From Nepenthes gracilis (taxonomy: Eukaryota > Streptophyta > Magnoliopsida > Caryophyllales > Nepenthaceae), in the NCBI GenBank assembly GCA_033239525.1, contig BSYO01000003.1:28823540-28887539 (forward strand): a stretch of 64,000 nucleotides of DNA, in the 5' to 3' direction. Shown piece by piece: positions 10,865-22,312 of this stretch; within the stretch, counting starts at the first letter, position 1; each line of letters opens with the position of its first letter. The translations under genes were made by a program, and so were the position numbers. Under the pieces are notes generated by a model. The model was not told where the DNA came from, did no database searches, and saw nothing but the letters and a program-made list of their open reading frames with translations.

Positions 10865-12545
10865 TTATAAAAAATTTAAAAAGTAAAAGGTACAAAATCT
10901 ATGAAGGTGCAGAGCTCCTAGGAGGAGGAGGTTACGGCCCTTGACCACTACGGAATTGCCCACGAGGCTTTTACGACGCTGGGTAGAATGGTTGGATGGG
11001 TCAAGATAGTCCATTGGAAAGTTAGTGCTAACCAACCGTAAAATACGTCGGTAAATGTTGACATCTTCCCATAACTGTGCCACCAGCATATCGAAGATCT
11101 CATGGGAGTGTATACAAGTAGTCAACTCATTCTCCAGCGACACCATCTGTCCCACGAGTTGGTCAATGTGCCTCAATGCTCGGTCATTCTCCTCTCTCAG
11201 CCGGACGTTCTCCTCTTTCAGTCTGGCATTCTCCATCTCCAGACTGACAGTATAGATTGGAGAGCAGTTGTGTCCTCCGGATGCTTCATCCTCAGCAACT
11301 CCATCTCCTCCTTGAACTAGGCGATCTCATTATCCTGATCAGAGATCACCAAGTCCTGTTGGTGCAATCCCTTATGACTGCAGTTGCAATTTTCTCCCCT
11401 TGTAAAAATGCTACATATCAACGATGGAGAGAAAAATGAGAAGAAAAGTTACAAAAATTTACCTGCCAGACTCTGCGCACCAGCCTTACTAGTCTACTAC
11501 GAGACCTTGGCCCAGGTGGCAGAGGACTTGGAACGGTGATCTCCTAAGTAGGCCCTGCAGTAGCCTTGGCCGCAGACTCCTCCAGCAACTTCGCTGTAAG
11601 GACCACCGCTTTAACAGGCTCTTTGACGGCAGACTCCTCCAACATCTCCACAGCAAAGCCCACCGTCTTGGCGGGTGCTCCGACAGTAGGCTCCTCCGTT
11701 AGCTCAACGCTGACGCTAACCGCCAATTGAGGCTCTCCAGCGTTTGGCAGCTCAAGCGCCTCGTGAGACTCACTAGCAGCAGGCTTCTCAGATAATCCTG
11801 CAACCTGCACGACAGGAAACTTTGCAGGCGCCTCCAAGAGCTCTTCGGCAGGTGTCTCCTCAGGCAACTCAATAGTTTTCTCAGCTGAGGGCTCTGTGGG
11901 TGACTCCGATGGCACCACCAGGTGCTCCAGCTGTGGCAGGGGAAGAATGGCGCTGCTCACAGCGGAGCACTGTTTTTCCCTATATGCCTCAATGGCAACC
12001 TCGACTCCGCATACGCCAGAGCTATCTCTGACTCCAGCAAACTGACCAGCCAAAACACACTCTGGCTTTGTAGAAGAAGAAGAAGAAGACATCACCATTG
12101 CCGCCTTCTTTTGCCTTGGACTCTTGGGAGTTTTCTTGCTGGGAGGCGCGCCGACAGGCTCGATGATGATGGCCCAAGCCTTCTTCTTACGAGAAGGCTC
12201 CCTCATCTTCTGGACCGAAAAAGGTGGTTCCCCCCATGCCCTCTTGGCTTCCGCACGGAAAACTAAGTGGTCTCTCCGAAATTCTAAGAGGTGCTTCTCC
12301 ACCAGCTCTAGAAGTGACTCTATCGTAGCAATCTCCTCATCGGTAGGCATCCTAGTGCAAATATTAGGTACCTTGCCCCAATTCTGGCCAAGGGCCAAGT
12401 CGTATCAACATGAGAATATAAAAATTGGTTCTTCCAATTCTTTAGGGAATCATATCTAGTACTGCTAATTTGGAGCCTTCGTGGGAACAGGGACACCCAC
12501 TTTCTCCCCCAGATGAATTGAAATATCACCCTGACCGCCTCCACC
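10865..12545 (-). CDS. Antisense ORF of element A: acidic linker plus coiled coil, one intron
   Basis: The minus-strand frame stays open for 284 codons (12398-11544) in an element whose gag-pol is full of stops. It starts in a region like KNWKNQFLYSHVDTTWPLA, continues with PNICTRMPTDEEIATIESLL, a basic stretch (PSRKKKAWA, PKSPRQKKAAM) that could be a nuclear signal, a Ser tract, then an acidic Glu/Pro/Ala-rich region with repeated LLEESA/EEP motifs. A TAG at about 11544 is followed in the same frame by more coding-like sequence to TGG CAG at 11463. A GT-AG intron (about 11462-11399) precedes the coiled coil at 11236-10865 (MENARLKEENVRLREENDRA), which ends with FPMDYLDPSN. The N-terminal YEAHLxSGLRL domain seen in B and D is lacking here. 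Function unknown. Confidence 0.6.
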
Positions 12546-12699
12546 GTCAGCGATATGAAATATCACCTCACCTGCCTTGATGACTGAAGCGATATGGAAT
12601 ACAAAGGTTCCATGGGAATGAAAGTAAGAAGGTAACAGAACAATTAAAAATTTTTAAGAAGAAACTTTAAAGGAAATCGTGGAAAATTTGACAAGTAAC

Positions 12700-12929
12700 G
12701 GATGAACCACTTAAAGGAGTGTGAATGCTGGAGAAGAGGAATCGTCTCGTAATCATGTACCCATCATTGCTGACAAGTGTTACTTTCTGAAAGGGAGCAG
12801 TCAAACTAGATCCTCTAGCGCATTAATTGCCAGGATCGCAAATTCACCGCATGCGAACACGTAGCCAACTTTTCGACTGACAGTCCGGTAGCATGATGGC
12901 ACGTCGTTTTAACTTCCATCAATTCTCTG
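12700..12929. other. Spacer upstream of antisense ORF in element A
   Basis: No gene seen. This is where a promoter for the minus-strand ORF would lie, between its 5' end and the GGTCAA array. Confidence 0.3.
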
Positions 12930-13260
12930 AATTTTGTCCCAAATAGTCAACGAATCTGGTCAATGCTTTCTTCATAAATTCTCTGAATTTTGGCACTAGT
13001 GGTCAACGAATCCAGTTTACACTTCCTTCAGCAGTTCTCTGAATTTCAGCCTAAACGGTCGATGAACCCGGTTAACGCCTCTTTCAGAAGTTCTTCGTAT
13101 CTTGGCCTGAACGGTCAGTGATTCCGATCAACACTTCCTTCAAAAATTCTCCGAATATTGGCCTAAATGGTCAATGACTTAGGTCAACGCTTCCTTTAGA
13201 TGTTTTCCGGATCTTGGCCTAAATAGTCAACAAATTCGGTCAGCTATTATCTCCGCTAGA
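12930..13260 (+). repeat. Tandem GGTCAA (W-box core) array of element A, about 6 units
   Basis: Units of roughly 50-60 bp: GGTCAACGAATCCGGTCAA-like core, then ...CTTCAGAAGTTCTCCGAATTTTGGCC-like spacer in varied forms. Same place and plan as in elements B and D. Confidence 0.85.
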
Positions 13261-13418
13261 TGCTCCAGATCTTGTCTTTATGATCAGCAATTGCAAACGA
13301 TGTGATCATTAGACTAAGAGTCTTCCCCAATTTCGTCACCAGGTCACCTCACGAGAGATAACTCAGCCACTCATGATCCATTGTGGATATACTGAAGGCC
13401 GGAGTCCTAGATCACCAG

Positions 13419-13431
13419 CTTGGGGGGCTAG
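13419..13431 (+). other. Polypurine tract of element A
   Basis: GCTTGGGGGGCTAG directly before the 3' LTR start TGATGGG. Confidence 0.75.
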
Positions 13432-14408
13432 TGATGGGAACGCCAGTAATGGGTTGGCCCAAGAATGAGGAACGGTCCAAAACCACAACGGCCCATTTGT
13501 ACTTGGACGGTCAACGTCAACCGTTGACCAAACGAAAGGCTAAGAGAGTTAGGAAAAGTCGAAGAACAGGACGAACAACTTGGTCTTGAGACGGTCAATT
13601 CTTCCGTTGACTGTAAGCGAGGCCAGTTGACCATCTGTTGAGTAGGTCTCAAGTGGGCCAAGCCCAGTTTGGCCGACTCGACTGTTCACGATTAACAACA
13701 GTCATCTTCCCTGATTTCATGCTCTCCATAGAAGGTAATCTCAATTGTAACGGTTATCAACAGATTTGATGCACATCCCTGAAGGAAAGTGTCAGAATCC
13801 TCCTCCTGTCTATAGTAACCCTGACGGTTATAGAACGCAGAAGGAAAGCAATCAAGATAATGACCATTACTACCATAAAAGCTCCACGCCAAAAAAGGCA
13901 GCGAGCCCAGTAGAGCGCAAGGATTATACCTTTCTGCGCAAGAAAGACTGCCCAGTACAACGACTATAGAAGGCCACAGAGTCCTCACTCCAAGGCATGC
14001 TCTAATTGGCCCGCAAAACGCTCTCAATTGCCCACAACTGCTCTCCACGGCAAAGCTCATGCGCTTTCAAAATACAACGCTCTCTCTCTTTGCCACGACG
14101 TTCCCAACGAATACAGTGCTTAGAACCAATGCTCCTCACGAGCCCACAATACTTCTCTCAACGAGAGCACTCTTCTATCACAAACACTCTCTGCATTCTC
14201 ATAACGACTCTTTCCTTTCACATTCTTAATTCGAAGGCTGTTTACTAACTTGAGTATCTGAATGTTTTTTTAGTGGGACAACCTTCCACCGTCACTTTAC
14301 CTCTTGTTCGTAATTGTACTGTACAATATCCAAACTTAGTGAACGAAATTGAATTCAGATGAACGATTTGACTCAAATTTGTTTGAAATTTGAATCCATA
14401 ACGCATCA
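13432..14408 (+). repeat. 3' LTR of element A
   Basis: TGATGGGAACGCC to AACGCATCA, 977 bp, paired with 3738-4713. The ATATC target duplication follows at 14409-14413. Confidence 0.92.
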
Positions 14409-14647
14409 ATATCCAATGTAAATAATAAAGTAAAAGTAAGATAGCATTTTCTTTTGGCAAGATCTGCCCTCAAATGACAAAACAATTACATTACAACCAA
14501 ATTGGTTGATTAATGAATTGTCTATTGAAAAAACTACACATACATTAAAATTTAAAAAAATGGTTAATAATTAAAAGAAAATAACATGCGAAAATAATGC
14601 TACCTTAACTACTAAAATTCTGCCAAATATGTGAACTAAAATCTCAC

Positions 14648-14763
14648 CTATATAAAGTCTTCCCTATCCAAGCATCGCTGTCGCCACCATATTGTTCAAT
14701 GTAGAATCGCGTCTCTATACGGGATAAGTTACCATGCCATGGAATATCCAATGCATACTTCAC
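14648..14763 (-). CDS. Exon 10 of the diterpene cyclase, isolated between elements
   Basis: Encodes [20 protein letters not shown] and [18 protein letters not shown], the conserved class II cyclase block that normally follows LAGE (end of exon 9). The acceptor ATTATAG and donor AG/GTGAGAT are intact and phase 0 joins exon 9. It lies 5.6 kb from exon 9 and only 235 bp from the end of element A. It shows that the gene goes on past 20.4 kb instead of being cut off there. Confidence 0.9.
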
Positions 14764-17700
14764 CTATAATTATATATATATATATATATCATCAGATCAT
14801 CAAATAATTTAAATTTAAGAAAACACCAATGCGAAAAAGATGGTGTGGCATTATTGCATGCTAATCATAGGATAAACTTCAGACTTTAAGCAAGCATTGA
14901 TATTTATTAATCAAATATACAAGTCGCTGTATAGTTTGGTCAAAAGATAGAAAAGGTCTATGAATAATGTGGTGGACCGTGTTGCCTCCTAATCAGTGTA
15001 GGAATTATCATAATTCCAGTCTCACAAGATGTGACCGGGTGAGAAATGATTTTAAAATCAATTAATTTCTAACTTTTTCAAGCAGATAAGAAAATGGAGT
15101 TATTATTAAATTTGAGTAGTTTATTTTTAAATTAATAATTATAATTTATTTATTTTTTTAAAAAATTTAAAAATATTAATTATTAAATTATAAATATTTA
15201 TTTAAAAATAAATAATCTAAGTATAGAAAAATTTTTCTTTAATTGTTTTTGAGATGGAGATGCTTCCTCCCAAAACACCCCCTAAAAATAGAAAAAAAAC
15301 AATGGTCTTTATCACCTGTAAAACTCCGCCCCTTTGACGGTCATTGCACCTTTCATGGTGCCTTCTTAACTTCATAGATCCCCAAAACGAACAGTGTGAT
15401 TAACCTAAAAATTTCAGATCGAAATGCATATAATTTTTACGGACTGGGACAATTGATATTTTAGATTTGATTATATTTTTTGATTGGCTATAGTGATGAA
15501 AGAAAGAGACTGTCCCCATACCACATTTTATAAGGTTTTCAATATTCTAATTTAAGTAAAAAAATGTAATAAAAATATTTGTTTTAGGTAATAATGTTTT
15601 AGATAAATGAAACTCCAAAAAATAAATTTGAAAAAAAAAACTATATTTAACTCAAGCTAACCAAGCCCGAGTAACTATACAAAATTAGGGAACCTGGCTA
15701 TCTAAAAGAAGGACAACAAATTTGACTTTTTTTAATGATAATAATTTATATTAATCAAACTTTTTAATGCCTATCTAAGCGATGCTCAAGCGCCTGACTA
15801 CGTATAAAAATACTGTGCACGATTTGTGCAGCATTTTTGAGGGTTTATGGAGAGAGCGAGCAACAAGCATGAAAGGGAAAGGGAAGAAAAGAGGAGAAAG
15901 AAGGAAACTTTGACTGTTTCACTCCGATCGAAGTAAAAACAACAGTAGATCAGACTCAGACAAGTGTACTTTGGACGTTATATACCGATTTTACAGTGTT
16001 TTAATATCTCTGCGACTGTATTTATACTCTAAAAGTATGTTTCTCCATATTCTGTATAAATATTGCCCATTTCTGTAAATTAATCGGACAAATTTTGTGT
16101 TTACATATATATACTACAATATCTGGCTTCGATTTTATGTAAAAGCTTGTGTTTGGTACCCATTTTGTATCCGGAATATTTATCGAAGCCCTAGATACGA
16201 AAGTCAAGGATTTAATGTTTAAATGATTTTGGATATGTGACAATTAATTTGTAAAAGAGTACTATTCATATTATAATTTATAACTGAGAAATTTACATGG
16301 AATCGCACTGTTAAATTTTTGCAAAATTCTAAAGCTAAAATGAAGGGTTTTCAAACTATTTCTTTATATTCTGAAACAAAATTGAAGGATTATAAACTGT
16401 TACTATATGTTCTGAAATTAACTAAAGAGTTATTGTGAAACTCTTATTGATTTATAAAATTTAAAAGGTTTTTCAGTTTAGAAAATGAGAAGAAAACTAT
16501 TTCTTATACTATTAATTAGGACCCAAGACTAATATACGGTCATGCGAGGTATCCGACATACTTTAGAATATTATGGTGATAATCGGGGATAACTCCATCC
16601 ATAGAATTATACATTGTCTTCCTTTTCTTGGGACGTTACTGGAACTGACTCTGAAGGTCAGAAATCCTCCGTTTACTTTAAATTGTGTGCCCAAAAACAC
16701 GATCAGTACCTATTATCGTTACTCTTTTTGGCCTTTGATTGTGTGGCGAAAATACAATCTATTTCCGATTATTCACCTCATCGACTAATAGAGTACGTTA
16801 GTTAGGTCCTTTGGATATTAAATTAGAATTTTCAAGAAACACATTAGATTTGAAATTATTTTATGAACTCCGATGTATATTTAAGTAGAAACATACTTTA
16901 TTCTATTTTTCCTGAACTGCTTCTATTCTTCTAATTTGATATTAACGTGGTTTTCTACCCTGACATGATTTATGTTTTTCGAGATCTATTTATATGAAAA
17001 TTATGTTTTCCTCATAATTATGGTACGTGTTTCTACTCGACCGTATTTATGTTCTAATAATATCTCCGTAATTACTGGCTTATCGCATTCATGCCTAAAA
17101 TGCAACTGTACCTACTTTACTACATTATGTTTCATATGAGATCATTATATTCTACATATTTTAGTACATTATTGGGTTTTGACTCACTGTTTACTATTTT
17201 TTTTCCTCCTGAAAAGGTTTTAGAGACGATATTGGAAGATCAGGCCTAGGTAGAGATTTACAAAGAAGATTCTGGAGCCTCGGTGAAGTTTCAAAGATTT
17301 ATCTTGAAGTATTTTGGGAGATCTGATAGTTCTGTATGTTCCATAGAATTTTATAAAAAAAATTATGAATTAATAACCATGATACGTGATGCATGTGATG
17401 AAACAGAAATTGTACTTCCGCAGGTTTTTAGTTTTGCTTCTGTCATATGTTTTTTAGTTTCTGTACAGGTCCTAAACGGTATCTCTTATTTAAATTTTGG
17501 TATAATCGATAGGGTTGTTAAAATTAAGGCCATGGATGGCACTTGTGGTCCTGTAAATGCGTATTGTAGGATGTGAATTATGATATTTGGTTAGTTGTGT
17601 GTTTGTACTGGTCCTGTGATTGTGTTGTGGTCATAAATTTGAGGTTTGGACATTGAATATACTCTGTACGAGTGTAAATAAGTAGGTTGTATATTTTAGT

Positions 17701-20700
17701 TTTTTGTCCAATTTTAGATAGAAATCTGTCAAAAGTTTTGTAGAATTTACTGAAAAAAATTTATGGATTCTGTTCTATATCTATCTGACAGAAGGTCCCA
17801 TGAAAATTAGGATTCATTCTATCACCGAACTCGTCCAAGTGCTTGTCAAAACTTCCCATTTCTTACAGATGCAGGTCATAGAATTGCTTCTTCATATGCA
17901 CTCTCATCATCAAAGATTTAGACTTGTACTAGCTCTCAAACTTCTCCCAAACCTCCGCTCGGTCCGACAAGCCATTGACCTCCTGAAGAGTGATATTCAC
18001 AAGACAACTTGATCGTACAATTAGTAAGATCTCTCCTATCTTGCCACTCCGCCTTCATCATGTTCTCCCACTTGTTTTTCGTCCACTGTAGTGTTTTTAT
18101 TGTTCCTTCTCGGGTTAAAATATTCATCATCCTTTCCTTCCAAAGAATAAAATTATTTTACCTATTAAACTACTCTACATTAAATGAAAAACTCCTAAAC
18201 GACGATGCCATCGAGCCGAAGGTTTACAACCTCTCTATCTGATACCACTTGTTGGGGTCGAGGACAACTGGCTGGTCGAACAAATCTGAGTCTAACAAAA
18301 ATGGAACGCACAAACACAACGAAACACTCGAACCCCCTGTCGGTTGTCAACCACCAATTTAGTAAGGCATAAGAAAGAAAAGATTATATAATGTTTTTAA
18401 CGTGAAAACTCTTCTCAATTAAGAAAAAAATCATGATATAAACTCCAAATAAGCTTTTACAATGTAAAATTGGTTACAAAGTCCTTGAGACAGAATATCC
18501 ACTATATATCTGAAACAGAATAAGAAAAATAATTTTTAAAGTTAGAAAACTCTCCTTCCCTCTTATCTCTCTAGCTTTTCTTATCTCATTCCTCTCACTG
18601 ATGGTGTACTTTACTAACTGATTTTATAAGTGTGGTGGCAAGTAATGAACGTCAAGAGTTTCCTTCCGAACTTTGCTCTGTTCCACTGCTGGTAACCTGC
18701 GGCTCTCTCTCTCTCTCTCTTTTTACAAGTGTGGCGGTAGAGCTCCCTTCCGCACTCCTACTCCATTTCACTCACCTTTCACATTCCATCAAAACTATTA
18801 CCATTACTACTTTAGTCTACTGCACCCGCAGCCACTGCCGTGGATGCTAGAGCTTTCACCTGCAGCCCTCACATTGCCGCTTGTCTTACCTGAAGTGACT
18901 GGTGTGCTTTTTATAAAAGCTTTGACTTCAAATTCCACCTACTCACCTAGCCCGATTTTTACAGATAATTTGTCACACCAACACTATCTTTTTCTGCAAC
19001 TTTACTAATTTTTGTGCCTTTTCAGACATGCATACTTTGCAAGTCAGCCTACTCTACTCAGACGACGCATACCCTGCAAGTCAGGTACCTATTGTATAAA
19101 ACTTACCAACTCTAGAAAGTCAGTTACCTGCTTTGCAAGTCAGCTACCTACTCTGCAAATTAGTTACTTACTTTGCAAAACTTTCAAACTCTGAAAAGTT
19201 AACAACGCATCACTCCGAACCTTGGCATCACTCCGAAAATCCACTCCAAATTTTCACACTACCAAATGTCACTCCGGCAAATGCATTCTGGAAATCCCCT
19301 CCGGATTTTCACACCGCCAAATTTCACTTTGGCAAATGCACCCCAAAAATCAACTCCGAATTTTCACTCCGGAGAATTCACTCCGACAAATGCCACTCCG
19401 AGATTTACCCATGTTAGCAAATGGTCTTCTCCGAAATTTGCCTTCTCTAACAAACGGTTAATCTAATCATTTATTACAACTAGTTTGCAACATTCTAAAT
19501 TTTGATGACGTGTTTGTTTGTTGAATCACCTATAAAAGATTGATCAAAACCCAACATGGTTCAAGGGTTTGTTGGGATGATTCAGAGAGGAGCGACCGTT
19601 GGTGATGGTTTTATTCTTTTTTAGGCATTAAATTCATTAAAAATAAACTACTAGGCTTAAAATAATTTTAAAATTAATGGAATAAAAAATCTTGTTTGAC
19701 AATATTAAAAATAGAATCGAGCCCCAAACAACCCCCCTCCCAAAAAAAAAAATTAAAAAAAAAATTACATGGTTTAACTCTTAACATATATATATTTTAT
19801 TTATCAAAGGCTTTTTGATATTCACAGTAAAATAGATCCTTGAGTTGATCAAATAGAACACTTTGGGAATGATCGACTAGGTCGACATATGCTTTTTTTA
19901 ATAACACAAATGAACAAAAAATAGTGATGATAAAGCAGTCTACACCAACTGAAATTTGCTCAATCGTGTTGGCCCACATAATATATTCCTCAAGCAATTG
20001 TTTATTGTTATGGATAATAAATTATAGGTATCATCGTTAATACTATCTATTTATAATTTAAAAATATAGACACATATATAAAAATGATCATAGAAAAAAA
20101 TAAAGGTAAGAGTCACATATAATATGACTGTTATTTTTATTTCTTCTCTATATATTTTTATATTGTAAAATTTTTAATATATAACTTTTATATAAGATGT
20201 GAAATAAAATAAAAAAAGAAAAAAAAATATCTGTGGTTATTTTTTTATTGTTAAAGCAATTATAAAATGATATTAAAATAGGTAGATAGAAATACCTGTA
20301 TTATTTAAAAGATAAATATTAATCATAATTATTGATATGCCATTGATAAGTACACGTCGACATAATTGTTAATAGGCATACCTCTCCGGCAAGATCCTTG
20401 GCTATCATCCATTTATCAAGGAGTTGATTAGAAGATTGCTTTTGTCTCAAGTACTTGGACGAGAAGCTTCTAGCTTCCTCTAGAACCTCTTCGCCCGGAA
20501 ATTGCAGCTGGGAAGCCCTGTACAGGTTATACATTACAGTCACAGATTGCGTTGATTGTCCAGCAAGGCAAAGGAACTCCCCGTCTTTCTTGAAATTTTC
20601 AAAGACATCTGCTCATCGTAATCATCATCATCATCGCCCTCGTCATATAACGCATTTCATACATCCAAGAATATAGTTTTAATATATCAAACATAGGTCA

Positions 20701-22267
20701 GTTTTTTCTTTTTTTAAAATAAAGGTCAAAGTAAAATACATACAATTTGGGACAAAGCATGCATCTATATATATATATATCAACATATTTTACGTGGATC
20801 ACTTACCAGCAGAAACTTGATGGCCATGCAATCTTAGAAGCCTAAAACCCATGGCTGTCTCATCCATGCTTTGAAACTCTGAATTTCTTGCCCAGCATAT
20901 TCCACGCTCTGTCCAGTATCTGCTGACATTTCATTCACTATTTAATCTATCTCTTCCTTTGGGGAATTTCAGTCAGATTTACCACATTAAAGTACATACT
21001 TTTTTTTTTTTTTTGTAACGTTGGGCTGGAAAGTTTGCGACGAATTTTCATTTGATGCCTTATCTCAAGCTGAAAATATGAGAAGATTTCACGGTTTTTT
21101 TTTTGGCCCGAGATAAACCTGGCTAGGAAGATTATGCTCTTGAGCTAGCAGCTTATTTTTGTCTTTTTTATTCTATAATCTAGTTCAATTACGTTATGAT
21201 TACATGTACTACAAAGAAAATTCAATACAGATTAGGAGACACTGTTTCTTTAGTACAATTTTATATTTAAAAATAAGCCCGGTTAAAATATATAATCAAC
21301 AGTTCATGCGAATAAAAAGAATAATTCTATGTACGAGAGCTTTCACATTGTCAGGCTTATAGACATGGTTAGATGCACATAGGCATACCACTACATTGGA
21401 AGTGAGATTGTCTTTATAGTATGAGCTTTTAATCTATAGATTAAAACTAAGTAATATTGCTATTTACATTAAGACAACAGTAAAATATGCATTCCTTTTA
21501 TAATCAATAAAATTGTATAAAAAGCTTATTGAAAAAAATTTTTTAGGTAAACATATTCTTATTTCCAAGGATCAAGAGTTATATAATAGATGGGAGTAAA
21601 ATTCGTACCTATAAACATACTTAATGCATTCTTTAATCTCATGCTTGAAATATCGACAAATTCCTAGTCGTTGTAATCGATCAATGGCCCAAATGCGCTC
21701 GAACAAATCGACTGGGTAAACGTTGGGGACTGGCAAGGAAGAGCATCCAACGTATGCAATTTTAGGCAAACAATTCGACAATATTTACGATGGCTTGGCA
21801 TAGGAGACCCCGTATCATGGGGTAGGTTATGAATTGTTGCCCCTACGCCAATGTAGGAATTAATGTTGACAAAAGCTTGCTAGCGAGTAATTTATACTTT
21901 CGGTACCTCCTTTGAATCTTTTAAGGGTGTTCTCCAAGTATCTCAAGCAATTCAAGTCTCTACTCTGAGCAAGTGCATAAGCTGTTGAAGCTGGAGAGAA
22001 CAAGAACGACCCATCTTGGCTTTGCAGTTTTAGAAGCCTTTCCCAATCCAGCCCTGTCATTCCTTCCAGACTGAAAAGTAGTGTTGTCGGCATCGTATGG
22101 AGCATCTCTATTGGTATCCTAAATATTTATACATACATACATACATACATATATTGTCCTAAGTTAATTAATTGTTATTGATATATACTAATGATTCAAC
22201 CAATAGAATTTATTTCAGACTAGTTACATGAGCTAGCAAGCTAGGCAGTTATTACATGCTTCTTCCT

Positions 22268-22312
<45 letters not shown>

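Larger units (their letters stand above)
3738..14408 (+). mobile_element. Tat-type Ty3/gypsy retrotransposon A, near full length, decayed
   Basis: Two related LTRs (3738-4713 and 13432-14408) flank an internal region of about 8.7 kb. The element is bounded by the 5-bp direct repeat ATATC (3733-3737 and 14409-14413). Order: PBS, gag, protease, reverse transcriptase, RNase H, a second (archaeal-like) RNase H, integrase, 43-bp repeats, antisense ORF, W-box array, purine tract. Integrase downstream of RT/RNase H is the Ty3/gypsy order; the second RNase H and the antisense ORF point to the Tat lineage (Ogre/Retand relatives). gag and pol contain many stops and shifts, so it is non-autonomous. It is inserted antisense in intron 10 of the diterpene cyclase gene. 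Confidence 0.92.
18250..19556 (-). repeat. 5' LTR of a Ty1/copia element, in intron 9
   Basis: On the plus strand the block starts TGTTGGGG and ends ACCCAACA, giving the short terminal inverted repeat of an LTR, about 1307 bp. Read on the minus strand it starts TGTTGGGTTTTGATCAATC, like the LTR end at 58657 (TGTTGGGTTTTGGTCACTT). It contains two tandem repeat patches (19020-19190 and 19205-19420). The matching 3' LTR was not found in the window. Confidence 0.7.

Noticed and set aside
19797..19997. 66-codon minus-strand frame with [12 protein letters not shown] as a possible cyclase alpha-domain piece
   Set aside because: Only a loose likeness to the SWAK block of terpene synthases, wrong exon order (before exon 10), no splice signals.
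19557..20381. Idea that the diterpene cyclase is truncated after exon 9
   Set aside because: Exon 10, with correct phase and splice sites, is present at 14763-14648; the gap is an intron filled with copia sequence.
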